Source: Clavelina lepadiformis (lineage: Eukaryota > Chordata > Ascidiacea > Aplousobranchia > Clavelinidae). Taken from it: a stretch of 64,000 nucleotides of DNA. Made by a program: the position numbers and the translations under genes. The stretch lies in NCBI RefSeq assembly GCF_947623445.1, contig NC_135240.1, forward strand, positions 26,784,001-26,848,000. The letters are read 5' to 3'. The notes beneath the pieces were generated by a model. That model did no database searches, was not told the origin of the DNA, and was given only the letters and a program-made list of their open reading frames with translations. This document shows positions 46,001 through 56,932 of the stretch, piece by piece (positions within the stretch are counted from its first letter, which is position 1; each line of letters starts with the position of its first letter).

Positions 46001-48475
46001 GGTGAAAGACAGACATTGGTCTTAAATACCTGTTTTAGTAGACCGTATTCCCATTCTGATTCTTCCTTTTCTAAATGTTGTCTAATAACTTCAGTAGCCC
46101 TTTTTTGTCCATTCTGAATCTACAGTGATTAAAAATATAAAACTAAAAAATATAGCTTTTAAAACAGTAGTGACATGTAATCAAGCTTTTTGATAATGTG
46201 TCAGAATCTTTCTTCTCGAATGTCTTTGGAAGACTCGGACTCGGCAATGATTCCTCCACTCTCTGCAGTTTTCCACAAAAACTCAAATTTTCATTTGTTT
46301 ATTGAATTTTATAACATATTGACCAACCCTGACACTGCTCACCAGGACCAGAAGAGTAATGATTAATAATGCCTTACCCAAGAACATTACAAAAGTAGTA
46401 ACATTGGACATTTGCAATAAGTTCGCATTGTTTAAACCTGGTGCTAAGCCAATCCACCACTGAAGCAACACTTTTTGGCATGCACAGTATATTTTAAAAT
46501 TAACTTAATATTGTTAATAATAAAAATTTCATGTGGATCAAAAATATATAATTCTGCATCACCTGCCAGTGTAGCTGAAGGAAACCTAATGATGAGGGTT
46601 GTTTACTACCATATGTGATGGCACAGGTAGATGGCTTCTCTTCCGACATAAGTTTCTAAGTTTTTCCAATAACTTTCTACAGAAAACGCCTGTAAAGAAA
46701 CAGCTTAGTATAAACTGTTATAGACTACTGAGTACAAAAATATTTTATATTGTAGGCTAGTAAATTTATCATTATACAGTAATTACAACAATTTTCTTTC
46801 TACAGTACTAAATTATCAAAATCAAATGCTTACCGAAGGCCATTGCCTTTCCCAAGAGCATTACAACGGTATGGCACTACCGGGTATCGAAAACATGCTA
46901 TAAATATTTGTTATTGTCTGTAACTCTGTAAACCTTTATGCCTGGAATATAGCCTAGGCCTTGTAGTAACAAACCTGATCCATACAGCGAAATACGCTAC
47001 ACCAGGCTACCTATATAGGCTACCGAAAACAAACTGTGGCAATAAGCTACAGCCCTACGAAACGTCATAAAACAATTCGCTGTCTTTATGTAAGCTGAAA
47101 AGAGGGTTCAGATTTTAGAGATAGTTTGTAGCCGTCTGAACTCTGAAGGTGGTAAATGCGCGCCCACATTTTTGACAATGGTAGAACTTAACATATTATT
47201 TCATAGAACTTAAAATAATTTTGAAATAGCAAACTTGCTGGATAAAAAGTAAATAAAAACAACAATTACTTGTTCTAATGTAAAACAATAAGTTTAATGT
47301 AATGTTATGAAAGTTTTTTTATTTTAATATTTTAGGTTTTGAGTTATTTAAACATGGAATAAATAGTTGTAACTTACTATTTTCAGATACACAATCTACA
47401 TTATATGAACAAACGTTATTCACACGTTCCACTAACTGATGGTGAACGCTTGTCATTTACCTTTTAATCAAACGACGAGAAGAGAACGCCCACGTTAGGC
47501 CGTGCCCGAGTAATTTCAAACTTTGATGGGGAAAGTATGGTAATTGGTTTTTCACCCTCCATTCCTGGGTGAATGGCTTTACTTGAAAACCAATCACAGC
47601 CAGTGGCGTAGTCGGAAAAAAATTGGGGGGGGGGTCAAATATTTCATGAGATTACAAAGAGAACTATACAAATTGTTGGTTTTAAGACACCGCCACCCGA
47701 TGTAGAAACCTATAGACACAAAATATGGGGGCGGGGTGGCCAAGGCCCCTTTCACCCATTTGAAATATAGCCTACAGTAAGGCCTGAACAATACAATTTA
47801 GTGTTCAGCCACTCCATACAGGAAAATTTTTAAAACGACTTCAAGTTGCCAACTTTAAACCTAAGAATTGAGTCCGAGATACAAATTTATACTGAACAAT
47901 AGCTCGTGCAATTGGGTAATGCGAACAAGTCTAAAGCATATAGTACCGAACTGTTTTTGATAGATTCTTTCTAAAGCAACTTAAAGTATAAGATATAATT
48001 CAATAAAACTCATCAAAATAAACACATTCCTCCTAAACACCTTTTTGTTTGACACATTTTGTAATCTTTGTGTTATGTGTTTAACATTTAAACGCCTAAA
48101 AGTGTAGAATAGGCATAAATCATTATTAAACGTGTCATGGATTGTGGTGGTTAACCCATAAAGTGTTTAAATTTTGTCAAATTAACAAAATTTATACACT
48201 TAAACACATAATTAAACACTTTAACATGTTTAAAGAAGTAAAATTGTGTTTAAATTTTAAACACATGAATGACAGTGTATAGGCTACTGGCCTGAGCTTA
48301 TAACAACAAGTCACCTACTTATTATTGTGATATCTCCACAATTTCCGAAAACGTTTGAGTTAGCGATATTGTTTTTGCTCACTTCCACCTTGTTTTCCTT
48401 GCGGTAACCTTCAGGACCAAAGAGCAAAGCAAGCTCTTGAAACCTCTGTCTGAATAATAAATTTTGATCCGGCAT
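43070..48475 (-). CDS. Unrecognised beta-rich protein, paralog 2 (about 234 aa, 2 exons seen)
   Basis: Exon 1 is 48475-48319 (ATG to donor A|GTAGGT) and the last exon is 43617-43070; they join in phase 1, the same phase as in paralog 1. Matching motifs are RFKVKFTNGTEKSWAIGAKD, DLTFITPSSEESVTFLG, LDVTYDGRKFHVTDQF, VEFTATDGTKFKIS and LFGDKLEITRL. Exon 1 (KVEVSKNNIANSNVFGN) resembles exon 1 of paralog 1 (DLNVGITKSDLTNCPIV). The equivalent of paralog 1's 10-residue middle exon was not found; it may be lost or hidden in the 4.7 kb intron. That intron contains mobile DNA and other exon-like segments. Function is unknown. Confidence 0.65.
45602..45960. mobile_element. Non-autonomous hAT element (359 bp) with perfect 8-bp target duplication
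   Basis: The left end CAGGGGTCGGGAACC and the inverse of the right end, CAGAGGTTGGGAACC, form imperfect terminal inverted repeats of hAT type. The element is flanked on both sides by CACTAATG (45594-45601 and 45961-45968), the 8-bp duplication typical of hAT. GAGCCAT(A) units recur inside near both ends. There is no coding capacity, so it is a MITE. The intact duplication suggests a fairly recent insertion. Confidence 0.92.
46030..46689 (-). other. Unassigned exon-like segments inside the paralog 2 intron
   Basis: Segment 46689-46563 has a strong acceptor (TTTCTTTACAG) and donor (CAG|GTGATG). From its internal ATG it encodes a short frame ending in LGFLQLHWQ. Segment 46119-46030 has acceptor CACTGTAG and donor CAG|GTATTT, is exactly 30 codons, and reads IQNGQKRATEVIRQHL then EKEESEWEYGLLKQ, a charged amphipathic helix. 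The two are phase compatible. A third open stretch at 46256-46200 lacks a donor. They may form a nested gene or a relic. The first segment is open in more than one frame, so its reading is not secure. I do not recognise a family. Confidence 0.35.
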
Positions 48476-49483
48476 ATTTTAATCTTATAGTTAACAATAA
48501 GCTGTAGAGTGTAGATGATCTGAAACAAAGGTATTTGGAAAAAATATTTAAAAAGGTATCATAAAACAAATTACACATTTACACAAAACCTAAATCTGTT
48601 TACACAAACACTTTCTGGGTTATATCTATTTAGCAAATACTCTCCCAAATAAAAAAAGTCTTTTGATAAATAATGGGTCGGTGGTCTAGAAAAACAATCT
48701 GTGGTTTGCGTGAACCAAACAGGGCGGCCAATTTTTACTACATATACTGAAAGTATTTAAAATGTCCACATTTTTCATATGGAAAAGGAGATCCATTACA
48801 CATGCGATTGATTAAAATTTCAAATGAAACTTGTATTGGACCTTCTGTTGAATAGAAGCATTTGCAGTGCGTTTTCTAAAACCGTCTCGATCGTCATTTT
48901 TTTTATTGCGAACATTTCGCGGTGCTCTAAGCCTCTAAATCTACGTTAACAACCAACGTTTTTGTTTTCAACTAACAGAAAAAGTAACTACTGTACACAG
49001 GAAAATTTGTATAAAATTATAATACAATTATTATCCTGAACTGTCGGACAAATATTACCCATCCATGTTTGTCAGTGAAAGTGTTTAAGTCAGTTGTAGG
49101 TCCACACAAAACAGCCTTCAGTTTTTATATAAAAACTAACGGAACACATTCAATAAATTTTCAAAGTACGATGCTTTAATTGAACTGGCATGCTTTAACT
49201 TAAACTTTATAGTTTGTATGACATAAAACAGACTGTGTTGTTTATGATCAGGAAAACGATTGTGTATGTGCACCTGTTAAAGCGTAAAATGCGAGAAACC
49301 TACTTCGACCAAAAGGGCAACGTATCGTTTGATGCATTTTTCTGAATAATCCTAAAAAACAACTATATTTAACACTTTATTTTTGTGCAAAGCATGTAGA
49401 AGTCACTCAGCTTTAATGCTATAAGTTTGGAGAATAACCTTCTGCTTCTGCCCTTAAATCCTGTCTGAAAATGTAGTTGTAAA
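48476..49483. other. Spacer between paralog 2 start and its duplicated upstream block
   Basis: About 1 kb with no gene seen. The corresponding spacer in paralog 1 is only about 76 bp, so this sequence was probably inserted here or lost there. Confidence 0.4.
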
Positions 49484-49985
49484 AGTGCTGGTTACTTTTC
49501 AAAAATTGTAAAAATACTTACAGTAGTGCGCAAATTGATTGAGCCAACAGTAAAAAACGTTGCAGACCTATACTGCATGCATGGTCAGCAAAAGTAGAAA
49601 GTTGGTTTCTAACCCTTACGCTGTCCTCTCTGTAATTTCCTTTTCCTCGGCAACGTCTATCACAAAATCCTCAACTAACTTTCAAACTCGAATTCAATTT
49701 AGGAAACAAAGAAACGGGTGAATACATCACATATAAGTCCACATCACGAGCTCGTGATATGAAAAGTATTAAATACCTAACAAAAGGAACTATGTTTGTT
49801 ATGAAACCAATAACAGCAAAGTCCCTTGGGAATTTACCCTGTAGAATTACCTGCCTATAAATAAAAATTCAAAGAACTAATATCTGCCCACGCTCCTACT
49901 TGCTTTTCGCGATTGGTTGAACGCAAATCTAAACCTGTTTGATCGAGTGTTGTTTGACTTTCGTGGTTTAGGCTATTATTATATG
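49484..49985. promoter_or_regulatory. Second copy of the paralog upstream block
   Basis: Matches 41098-41800 in the same orientation, including the perfect palindrome ATCACGAGCTCGTGAT at 49743-49758 and the CCTATAAATA block. It supports a tandem duplication that included regulatory DNA as well as coding exons. Confidence 0.65.
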
Positions 49986-51593
49986 AAATTGTAATATTTC
50001 AGCCTTTCAAGGCAAAAAGTCTTTACAATTCACTGGGGGTTTAAGCATTATTATATTTTAAAGAATTGCTTGCAACCATACTGGGGCAATGTGGGCATTT
50101 ATGCATTTTATCAAAACCGAAAGAAGTCGCAAAGGCTAGATTGAGCCGAAACAAAATGTTTGTCCTTTATAATACCGCCCATTAGGTGGTGTTAAACAGT
50201 CCATTAATTGATGGTTCGTATCATGAAATTTCATACACAATACGCATGTCATTAGCGTAGCAAGGGCAAACACATTTTTATTGTTACAACTACTGAACTT
50301 GTAGTCCTATGTCACAATTGCTGTACTGTACAAATACGCAAACAGTTGCAAGAGATTTTGCAGACACAAACTTGAACCAAAATTGAATATTGTAGCATTG
50401 AGAAAAATAAAAGCACTAAATACAGATTGCTACATACAGTTTTCAATATAATTTGAAATATATTACAGTCATAAAAACAACTAAAAAAGTACAAAGTAGC
50501 AATACAGCTTTAAAATCAAGCAACAAAAAATCAAAGGCACTTGTTCAATAATAATAATGCAAGACAGAGCCTGTAAAAAAACTGCGAAACAAAATCCTGG
50601 GAAAATTATCAAGCTCAACGATTCAAGGTTTATGTAAACCAAAAAGTTTTGTTCCGTTTTTGCTTGCATTTATCTTTACATCGGGAGAAGCAATAAAAAT
50701 ATCAAAATTAAACAACAACAATAACGGCAACATCTAAAACTAGGAATTGATAAAAGTGAATAATCTCTTAATTGGAAGCTAAAAAACCGAAGTTGAATAA
50801 ATCGGATGATGAAAAATGATAATGTTCAATGCAGAAAAATATTAGCAGAGGATACAAGCATCTGCAAATACCAGATGTAAACAGAAAAATGGGAAATGTT
50901 ATCTTAAAATGGCAAGCAGACAACGAAACACGAACATGGCTGCTTTTAACAAACAGATTAAAACGATTTATAGAGCACCGATTCATAACCGGGGTACGAG
51001 GCATCAAAGTATTATAAACACGGTGTCAGGTTCAATGTTCGAATGTCAAAACACACAACACAACACTGTAACAAAAACAACATGGAAGGTCAAGAACCAT
51101 TGGTGGAGGAATTTGTAACCAATGGGGAACGAACCAGAAGCAGTCAGTAAAACGTCATCAACCACTTCATGGAGTTTGAAAATGTAAAATGAAGCAAAGA
51201 AACGAAAATTTTAGCTCATATGAACTGTCTATCTGCAATTTCTGAGGTTGGAAAAATTTGCAAGTTAACCAACTTCATTTTTATGTCAGCTGGATTTTCC
51301 GCAACATATATGCAAATTAAGCAAAACAAGTCCCCACATTACTAGAGTTATCACTGTATCTCTGATATTAAGCAATCGAAATATGTTACCATCAGAAAAA
51401 AAGAAGAATAAAAAACTATTTTCAGAAATGGTTGCAACAGTAAAGTGTACCACAACGTTGTACTTGCATTCCTAAGGACTATTTTGTGAGATTTTGGCTC
51501 CAATTGTTGTTGATTATCTTAAAAATCGTTTTAACAAAGAAAAAGCAAGAAATAAAACCTCATCAGCATTAATTCATATATTTGGTGTTTTCC
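49986..51593. other. 3' flank of the SEFIR gene, no gene seen
   Basis: AT-rich; open frames near 50.3-51.1 kb overlap on both strands, are rich in single residues, and have no coding signs. Part of it is presumably the 3' untranslated region of the minus-strand SEFIR gene. Confidence 0.4.
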
Positions 51594-54500
51594 TCAGCTG
51601 TCATAACTTACACGGGTAAATGTGGGGCATGGGCCAAGTTTTGGCTTTTGGTATTTTTCTTTACCAAATATGCGAAATACGATGTCTTCAAAATCATTCG
51701 GCCACTTAAATTTTTTTGTATCTTGAAGCCATCCAGGAACATGACTCTGTTGACAAAAAATCAATTGAGGCATGACTATGTAAGTCTTGCAATTTGAAAA
51801 CAGTTACCAGGCAAATATATTTAAGATAAGTTCCTAACTTTTTGTATTACAACACACAAGTTATTCAAAGCTTGCTTTGCCAAATCTAATCAAACAGTAT
51901 TTGTAATCGATTTATTAATAGCATTTTATCAGTACGCAGTTAACGTACTTTTCATTGTTGATGTTTCAAACATGATAGAAGTCAACCTTACGTACATCCT
52001 TAACTTTTTTGCTATCTTAATAATTTATATACAGTATTCTACCATTAAATTCTTCCATAAATTCTTAAATGGATAAAACACACCAAACTTACAGATTCTG
52101 CATTTTCAATTAAGACAGGAATGAAGCGTTTGTTCAAAGATCCGCTCTTGATATATTCATCATGGATTCGTCTGTAGATGTATTTTGTCTGGAGTTCTTC
52201 TTCTCTTTCGGGATCAAATTGTTGAGTTCCATTTTCACAAACAATCTGTTTATACTTTGGGTTCATGATTATCATCACAAAGTTCGACTGCGGATAGAAA
52301 GAGAGATGATTGAGAAAATTACACCACAGCGTGTCAGTTATCTTTTGCAGGTGGCATTTGGTGATGCGAGGTTCTTCACATTTTTTATCACACATTCTTC
52401 TATGATTTCAACGTTCAATTTCAAAATAGAAAGATAACTTCTAAACTTTGCAGCATTATCTAAATTACACGTTCCAATGGCAACTTATGGTATGGTATCG
52501 AAATCTCAAACTGAGGAAAGTCTTTGCACGACTTAAATTTGACGACAAATTCTCATCACTTGAGCCCCAGTTACCGAGCTTGTCTTTGTGCATTTTCCGT
52601 TGGATTGTTTTTTAATAATTTTTTTGTGGTCTTGTTCAAATCTCAAACTGTTCATTAACACCACTGATCAGGAGCAGGAGCATCAATATCTTACCCAATG
52701 GAATTGCAATGATAGCATAGTGGCACCAAGCATGGACCTGGCACTGTATCCACTGCAATACCACTGCCGACAAATTTCCATTTGTGTAACAACTGTACAA
52801 AACACTCACTTTTTCATGTTTATCCAACCAAGTTGCCACACTCTCAGTCTTCTCCTCCTGCTCAAACATATCGCAAATCACGTCAATCGAATTGGCTCGC
52901 AATTTCTGTGCAATTTCTAGAACAGTCTTCAAATTGATCTCGTCTCTTCCAAAAGCGTGTGTAATGAACACTGCATATACAAATCAGTGAACTCAGACAC
53001 TTTCCAGGCCAGTTAAACAACAGCAACCGTAATGTCTGAAGCTCGTTAACCCAAATGCAAACAACAACAAAAAATGAATTTTTTTACCGAAGTCGATAAA
53101 TTGCCGGAAAATATGCAGTTTGTACCTAAAAATGACATTGCAAAATATGTCTAATAGATACATTATGGGAATTTTCAACATTCAGCTCCGATATTCTGCT
53201 AACAACATTACACCTATCACAAAAACTTTCTAAGTGAGAGTCCCTCAGTGCAATCATGTTTTAGATTTGCCCCAGAAAATCTATGCTAAATTGCTACGAT
53301 CGACACTGTTTTATCAAATCAATTTTTTGTCAAAATTTTTTGTCACTTTATCAAATTATCAAATGAGTTAAGCTCCGAGGAAGTATAAAATAAGTATATT
53401 TGAAGTTCAGGGTTAACGAGCTTCTTGTCAGTTTAGCCGCCCACATTAACTCTGTTAAAAGAATACGATTAAACTATCAACTCTGTTAAAAGAATATTAA
53501 ATTATGTTAAAAGAATATTAAACTAATTAAATGATTAAATTATCACTGGAACAGATAACAAAATAAATTCAACAGCAAAATATGAAATCAATAAAAAATA
53601 TCTGTGGATAAATTTGCACCATTTTTCATTGCAGTTGTATCTGGCAAATTCTGGTTTTGACTTGGGGCTGAAAGTTGTTTTCGTACGTCTGGTTTCGGTT
53701 GAGAAGAAGATGGTCCTTGATCATTGACTTCAAATGATGGATGCTGAGTTTGGAAGCTATAAATGAAAGATTGGAAAACTTTTTGGTAACTCTATTCTCT
53801 ACTGCCCACCACCCAATGGGGCAGTAATACACTCTGCAGAAAATTACTGGCCTTACAAGCAAACTCGAGACACAAACAGCTGTTTCGAACATAACTAAAC
53901 TATGTAAGTTGGGGAGTGCACGAGCGCAGTCTAACTAAATCACCTGTAATCACTGTCTGTGGAATTTGTTGAAATTCTGTTGGAGATTTCAGTTGTACGC
54001 TGCTGCGTCTGAGGTTGATGCTGATGAGATTGAACGAATATCCCGGTTGAAGTGTGCTCCAAGCCATTGCCCACAGATATTCTATCATTCATGCAAGAAA
54101 ATCAGGTTAAAATAATATCAAACCCTTCAACACCAGTTTGTCATTGCTTAATAGCAGCTCATTGGCCAAGAAAAAGAAGAAAGCAACCTTACTACTAACA
54201 TTGACTGTGGGAGGTTTGCACCGTTGGTACAAGACCCATTAGAAGATAATGAAAGATTGGCAGAAAGGCAAAATGACCCTTCCTCACTCGGGACCACTGA
54301 AAAACAAACAATCCTAGACAGATCAAAATAAGCAGAATAAGAGGACTATTATTGCATGTCAGTAGGTAGCCTTTACACATTAAAACATTTCTACCAGCGT
54401 TAACGTATCACGTACTAGGTTACATATTTACCAAGCACAACAATTTAAATAGCCCATGTTTGTAATAAAAAGATAGCACGACCAAAAATTAAACGTGGGG

Positions 54501-54912
54501 CTACAGCATTTATTTATTTCTGCAAATTTTCCCCACATAACACTTCTTCATACAACCATTTAACAAATGAATAATATTCAATGACATTAAAAATATTAAA
54601 TTAGCCTACGTAAAGCATATATTGCTTGCACAAAGCACCCTGAAGATATCACACCGTTATGCTAAGTTTCCATTAAATTTTATTTACATTTCACAACCAG
54701 ACTTTAGGTTTGGAATTTTGTGCACCAAATAAACCTTGGTACATACTTAATGGCATCGCAATATATACCACCGTATTCGGCAGGTTACCTGACTCAGCAA
54801 TTTCTGGCACTCTTTCAAGTTTATTTTCCACAGAATATTGAAAGGGATCATCAACTGAATTTCCACACTGGGCTTTGCGTTTACTCTGGAATAACTTTTT
54901 CAAACTTTTCAT
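51594..54912 (-). CDS. TRAF3IP2: Act1/TRAF3IP2-like SEFIR adaptor (334 aa, 7 coding exons)
   Basis: Exons 54912-54789, 54296-54200, 54081-53944, 53756-53620, 52970-52810, 52287-52093 and 51746-51594 join in phase. The N-terminal 170 residues or so are low complexity (Ser, Gln, Pro). The SEFIR domain then starts at VFITHAFGRDEINLKTVLEI, followed by ANSIDVICDMFEQEE, ATWLDKHEK, SNFVMIIMNPKYKQ, LQTKYIYRRIHDEYI, NKRFIPVLIENAES and SHVPGWLQDTKKFKWP. It ends close to GKEKYQKPKLGPCPTF. Order and spacing follow vertebrate TRAF3IP2 (Act1/CIKS), the cytosolic adaptor that binds IL-17 receptors through SEFIR-SEFIR contact and recruits TRAF6; the C-terminal part matches Act1 rather than the receptors. The 54296-54200 exon uses a less common GTTAGT donor. 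The start is uncertain: the ATG at 54912 directly follows an acceptor, and a possible first exon lies at 56465-56390. Confidence 0.85.
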
Positions 54913-55301
54913 CTGAAATTAGTTGTTAAATTTATTACATTTTTGTGTGTGTTAAGACTGTAATGTGTACTGATACTCACACCTAAATTTAAACTGTTGC
55001 AACCATAGTTTGAGCTTATTTTTTTCAAAGTGGCTAATAAGCTGGTATTATGAAAGGGTTTAATAATTATGAAACAAGTTTGCAGTGACTACATAGTAAG
55101 TTACAAGTAAACATTTACAAAATCTGATTACTTGACTTACAGCTACAATCAGACTTACTTTATTTGTTAATATACTGATTATCTTCCAATCAAATGAAAT
55201 GACAATAGTTCACCGCTTTATCCTATAATGTTTAAGCACCTTCAAATATGGAAACTTTTACTTTACATTGGTGGTCTACCATACATTACATTACATGGTC
55301 G

Positions 55302-55455
55302 CAGTGTTTTTTTTAAGATGTTTTGGGGGACCGAAACGGTCCCCCAAATTTCTCCAGCGGTTTCCCAAAATTTGGACTTGCTACTCTGGTCTTGCTAATT
55401 TGGTCTCTTAAAACTACTTAGCGGTCACCCAAACCAAACCTTAAAAAAAAACCTG
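55302..55455. mobile_element. Short hAT MITE (154 bp) with perfect 8-bp target duplication
   Basis: The left end CAGTGTTTTTTTTAAG and the inverse of the right end, CAGGTTTTTTTTTAAG, form the inverted repeats. Both sides carry CATGGTCG (55294-55301 and 55456-55463). Inside is a strong hairpin GGGGGACCG-AAA-CGGTCCCCC. It is non-coding. Confidence 0.88.
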
Positions 55456-55705
55456 CATGGTCGCATCATAAAGTGCAAGAAATTGACTGAAAATGGCGAG
55501 CGTAATAAAGCCAACTAAACGTACAGTTAAACAAACTATATATAACAACTGAGAAAGTTAGGTGCTATGTATCTTAACTATCGAAATTTTTCACAATCAT
55601 TTTTTAATATCTTCTGAGTGCCAGGGTGCATTCCTTGCGATGCATACTGTGAAGGTCACTTTGGCATACATAACGATTACACCAAAGACGTGCTATGCCA
55701 ATTGC

Positions 55706-55813
55706 GGGTCTAGTATACAAGTACACAGCCACACAGTGCCATTGTACACTAGACCCCAGCTACTAAAATTGTGACGTCATCAGGTTGTGCACTTGTGGGC
55801 CTATATTAGACCC
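55706..55813. mobile_element. Palindromic MITE, family 1, copy 2
   Basis: GGGTCTAGTATACAAGTAC at the left and its near-inverse at the right (TATTAGACCC), with the shared central ACTAGACCCC and a TGACGTCA. The flanks CCAATTGC (55698-55705) and ACAATTGC (55814-55821) agree in 7 of 8 bases, which suggests an 8-bp target duplication. Confidence 0.82.
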
Positions 55814-56389
55814 ACAATTGCAATCTCTACAAAAAACGAAACAGTGTGCTCATTTTCATCTAAACATGGGAAAAATTAAAAAGGAAAATGAATTTGCATA
55901 ACTTTGCGTGATTTTAATACAGTTGCGCGAAGACATAATTTGCATGGTGGCAAGCCTAGGTCAAACCGAGTTTACACCGCTTGACCGTAGGTCATGGCGA
56001 AGATCTTAGCCATGAGGTCATAGTCAAAACATTTCATTTTTGTGGCCTTGTAATTTTAGTGTGTTTGGGACAGTAGGGGCCTCGCACAGTTTGCATTTTG
56101 CGATACTGGCTATCCTATCATATTTTGTCAAAACAACAAACCTGCTACAGTGCTACTGCCAAATGGACTTCAGAGCCAATGATAGTATGCAAGGGGAATT
56201 CCCAGTTGACCAATTTTATTTTTGCATGTGAAGTGATGCGTGTCAGGTAATGTCAATTTCTATTTTATTTTCATCAATAGCGCAGTGGAAACCAAAATAA
56301 ATGCCAGACTTTGCTATAAGTATGCACTAATCTACAGCAATAAAAGACGAAAGGGCTTAAAACGTGTATGAAAATAATAATGTACTTAC

Positions 56390-56465
56390 GACAATTATTG
56401 CAGCGCTCACCATCTCCTCCGTTAGGTAGCGGCAGGACACCATCTCCATCTGCTGAAAAAGTCAT
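56390..56465 (-). other. Candidate first exon of the SEFIR gene or a 5' untranslated exon
   Basis: ATG at 56465 opens a 25-codon frame (MTFSADGDGVLPLPNGGDGE, then RCNNC) that runs into a perfect donor, GTAAGT, at 56389. Its phase (1) does not fit the exon beginning at 54912. Either a small exon in between is missing, or this is a leader exon with a short upstream frame. It is divergent from GTPBP3, whose ATG is 467 bp away, so the interval is a likely bidirectional promoter. Confidence 0.5.
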
Positions 56466-56767
56466 GGTATTTTATTCTCTTTTTCCAGTTCAGGTTTTTC
56501 GTTCGTCATTCGTTTTTTAGGCGAGGAACGCGGAGGCTCTTTACAGACGTCTTTCAAGTTATGCCTGTGCTTCGGCAATCGGCACATGTTGTTTGCTAAT
56601 AAAATAAATTCAAGTTAGCCGCGGCTGAAAAACATATATATTGCGTCATGTTCTTTTTTTCGCTGTGCTATACGCCATGCGGTAACGCGGCCACTGCTAA
56701 CATATAATAGTGTTTTCAAATGTGTGTTGGTGCTGTTGTAAAAGTGTAAATATGTAAGCATTCAATC

Positions 56768-56868
56768 GGGTGTAGTATACAAGTGCACAACCACAGGATG
56801 CTTTTGTATACTAGACCCCAACTATCAGATCGTGACGTTATCTGGTTGTGCACTTGTATACTAGATGC
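56768..56868. mobile_element. Palindromic MITE, family 1, copy 3, in a divergent promoter
   Basis: GGGTGTAGTATACAAGTGCA at the left and TGCACTTGTATACTAGAT at the right are inverted. It shares CACAACCACAGGATGC and ACTAGACCCC with copy 2, and the CRE-like core is changed to TGACGTTA. It lies between the SEFIR first exon and GTPBP3, 65 bp before the GTPBP3 ATG. Confidence 0.82.
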
Positions 56869-56932
56869 AATAGAAAACGTATCATATAGGCTATATATTG
56901 ATATCAATTAAAGTAAAATAAAATCATTGGTT

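Larger units (their letters stand above)
44370..48277. mobile_element. Possible large TIR element in the paralog 2 intron
   Basis: CACTGTCATT preceded by TA at 44370 and its inverse followed by TA at 48277 could be matching ends of one element with a TA target duplication. Both end regions (44370-44570 and 48000-48277) are rich in GTGTTTAA and its complement. It is equally possible that these are ends of two separate short elements. No transposase frame was found between them. Confidence 0.3.

Noticed and set aside
47601-47790. CAGTGGCGTAG with a G-run, resembling the end of a hAT-like element
   Set aside because: No matching right end or target duplication found; at most a truncated relic.
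52588-52920. 110-codon plus-strand frame opposite the SEFIR exon
   Set aside because: Shadow of the minus-strand SEFIR exon at 52970-52810.
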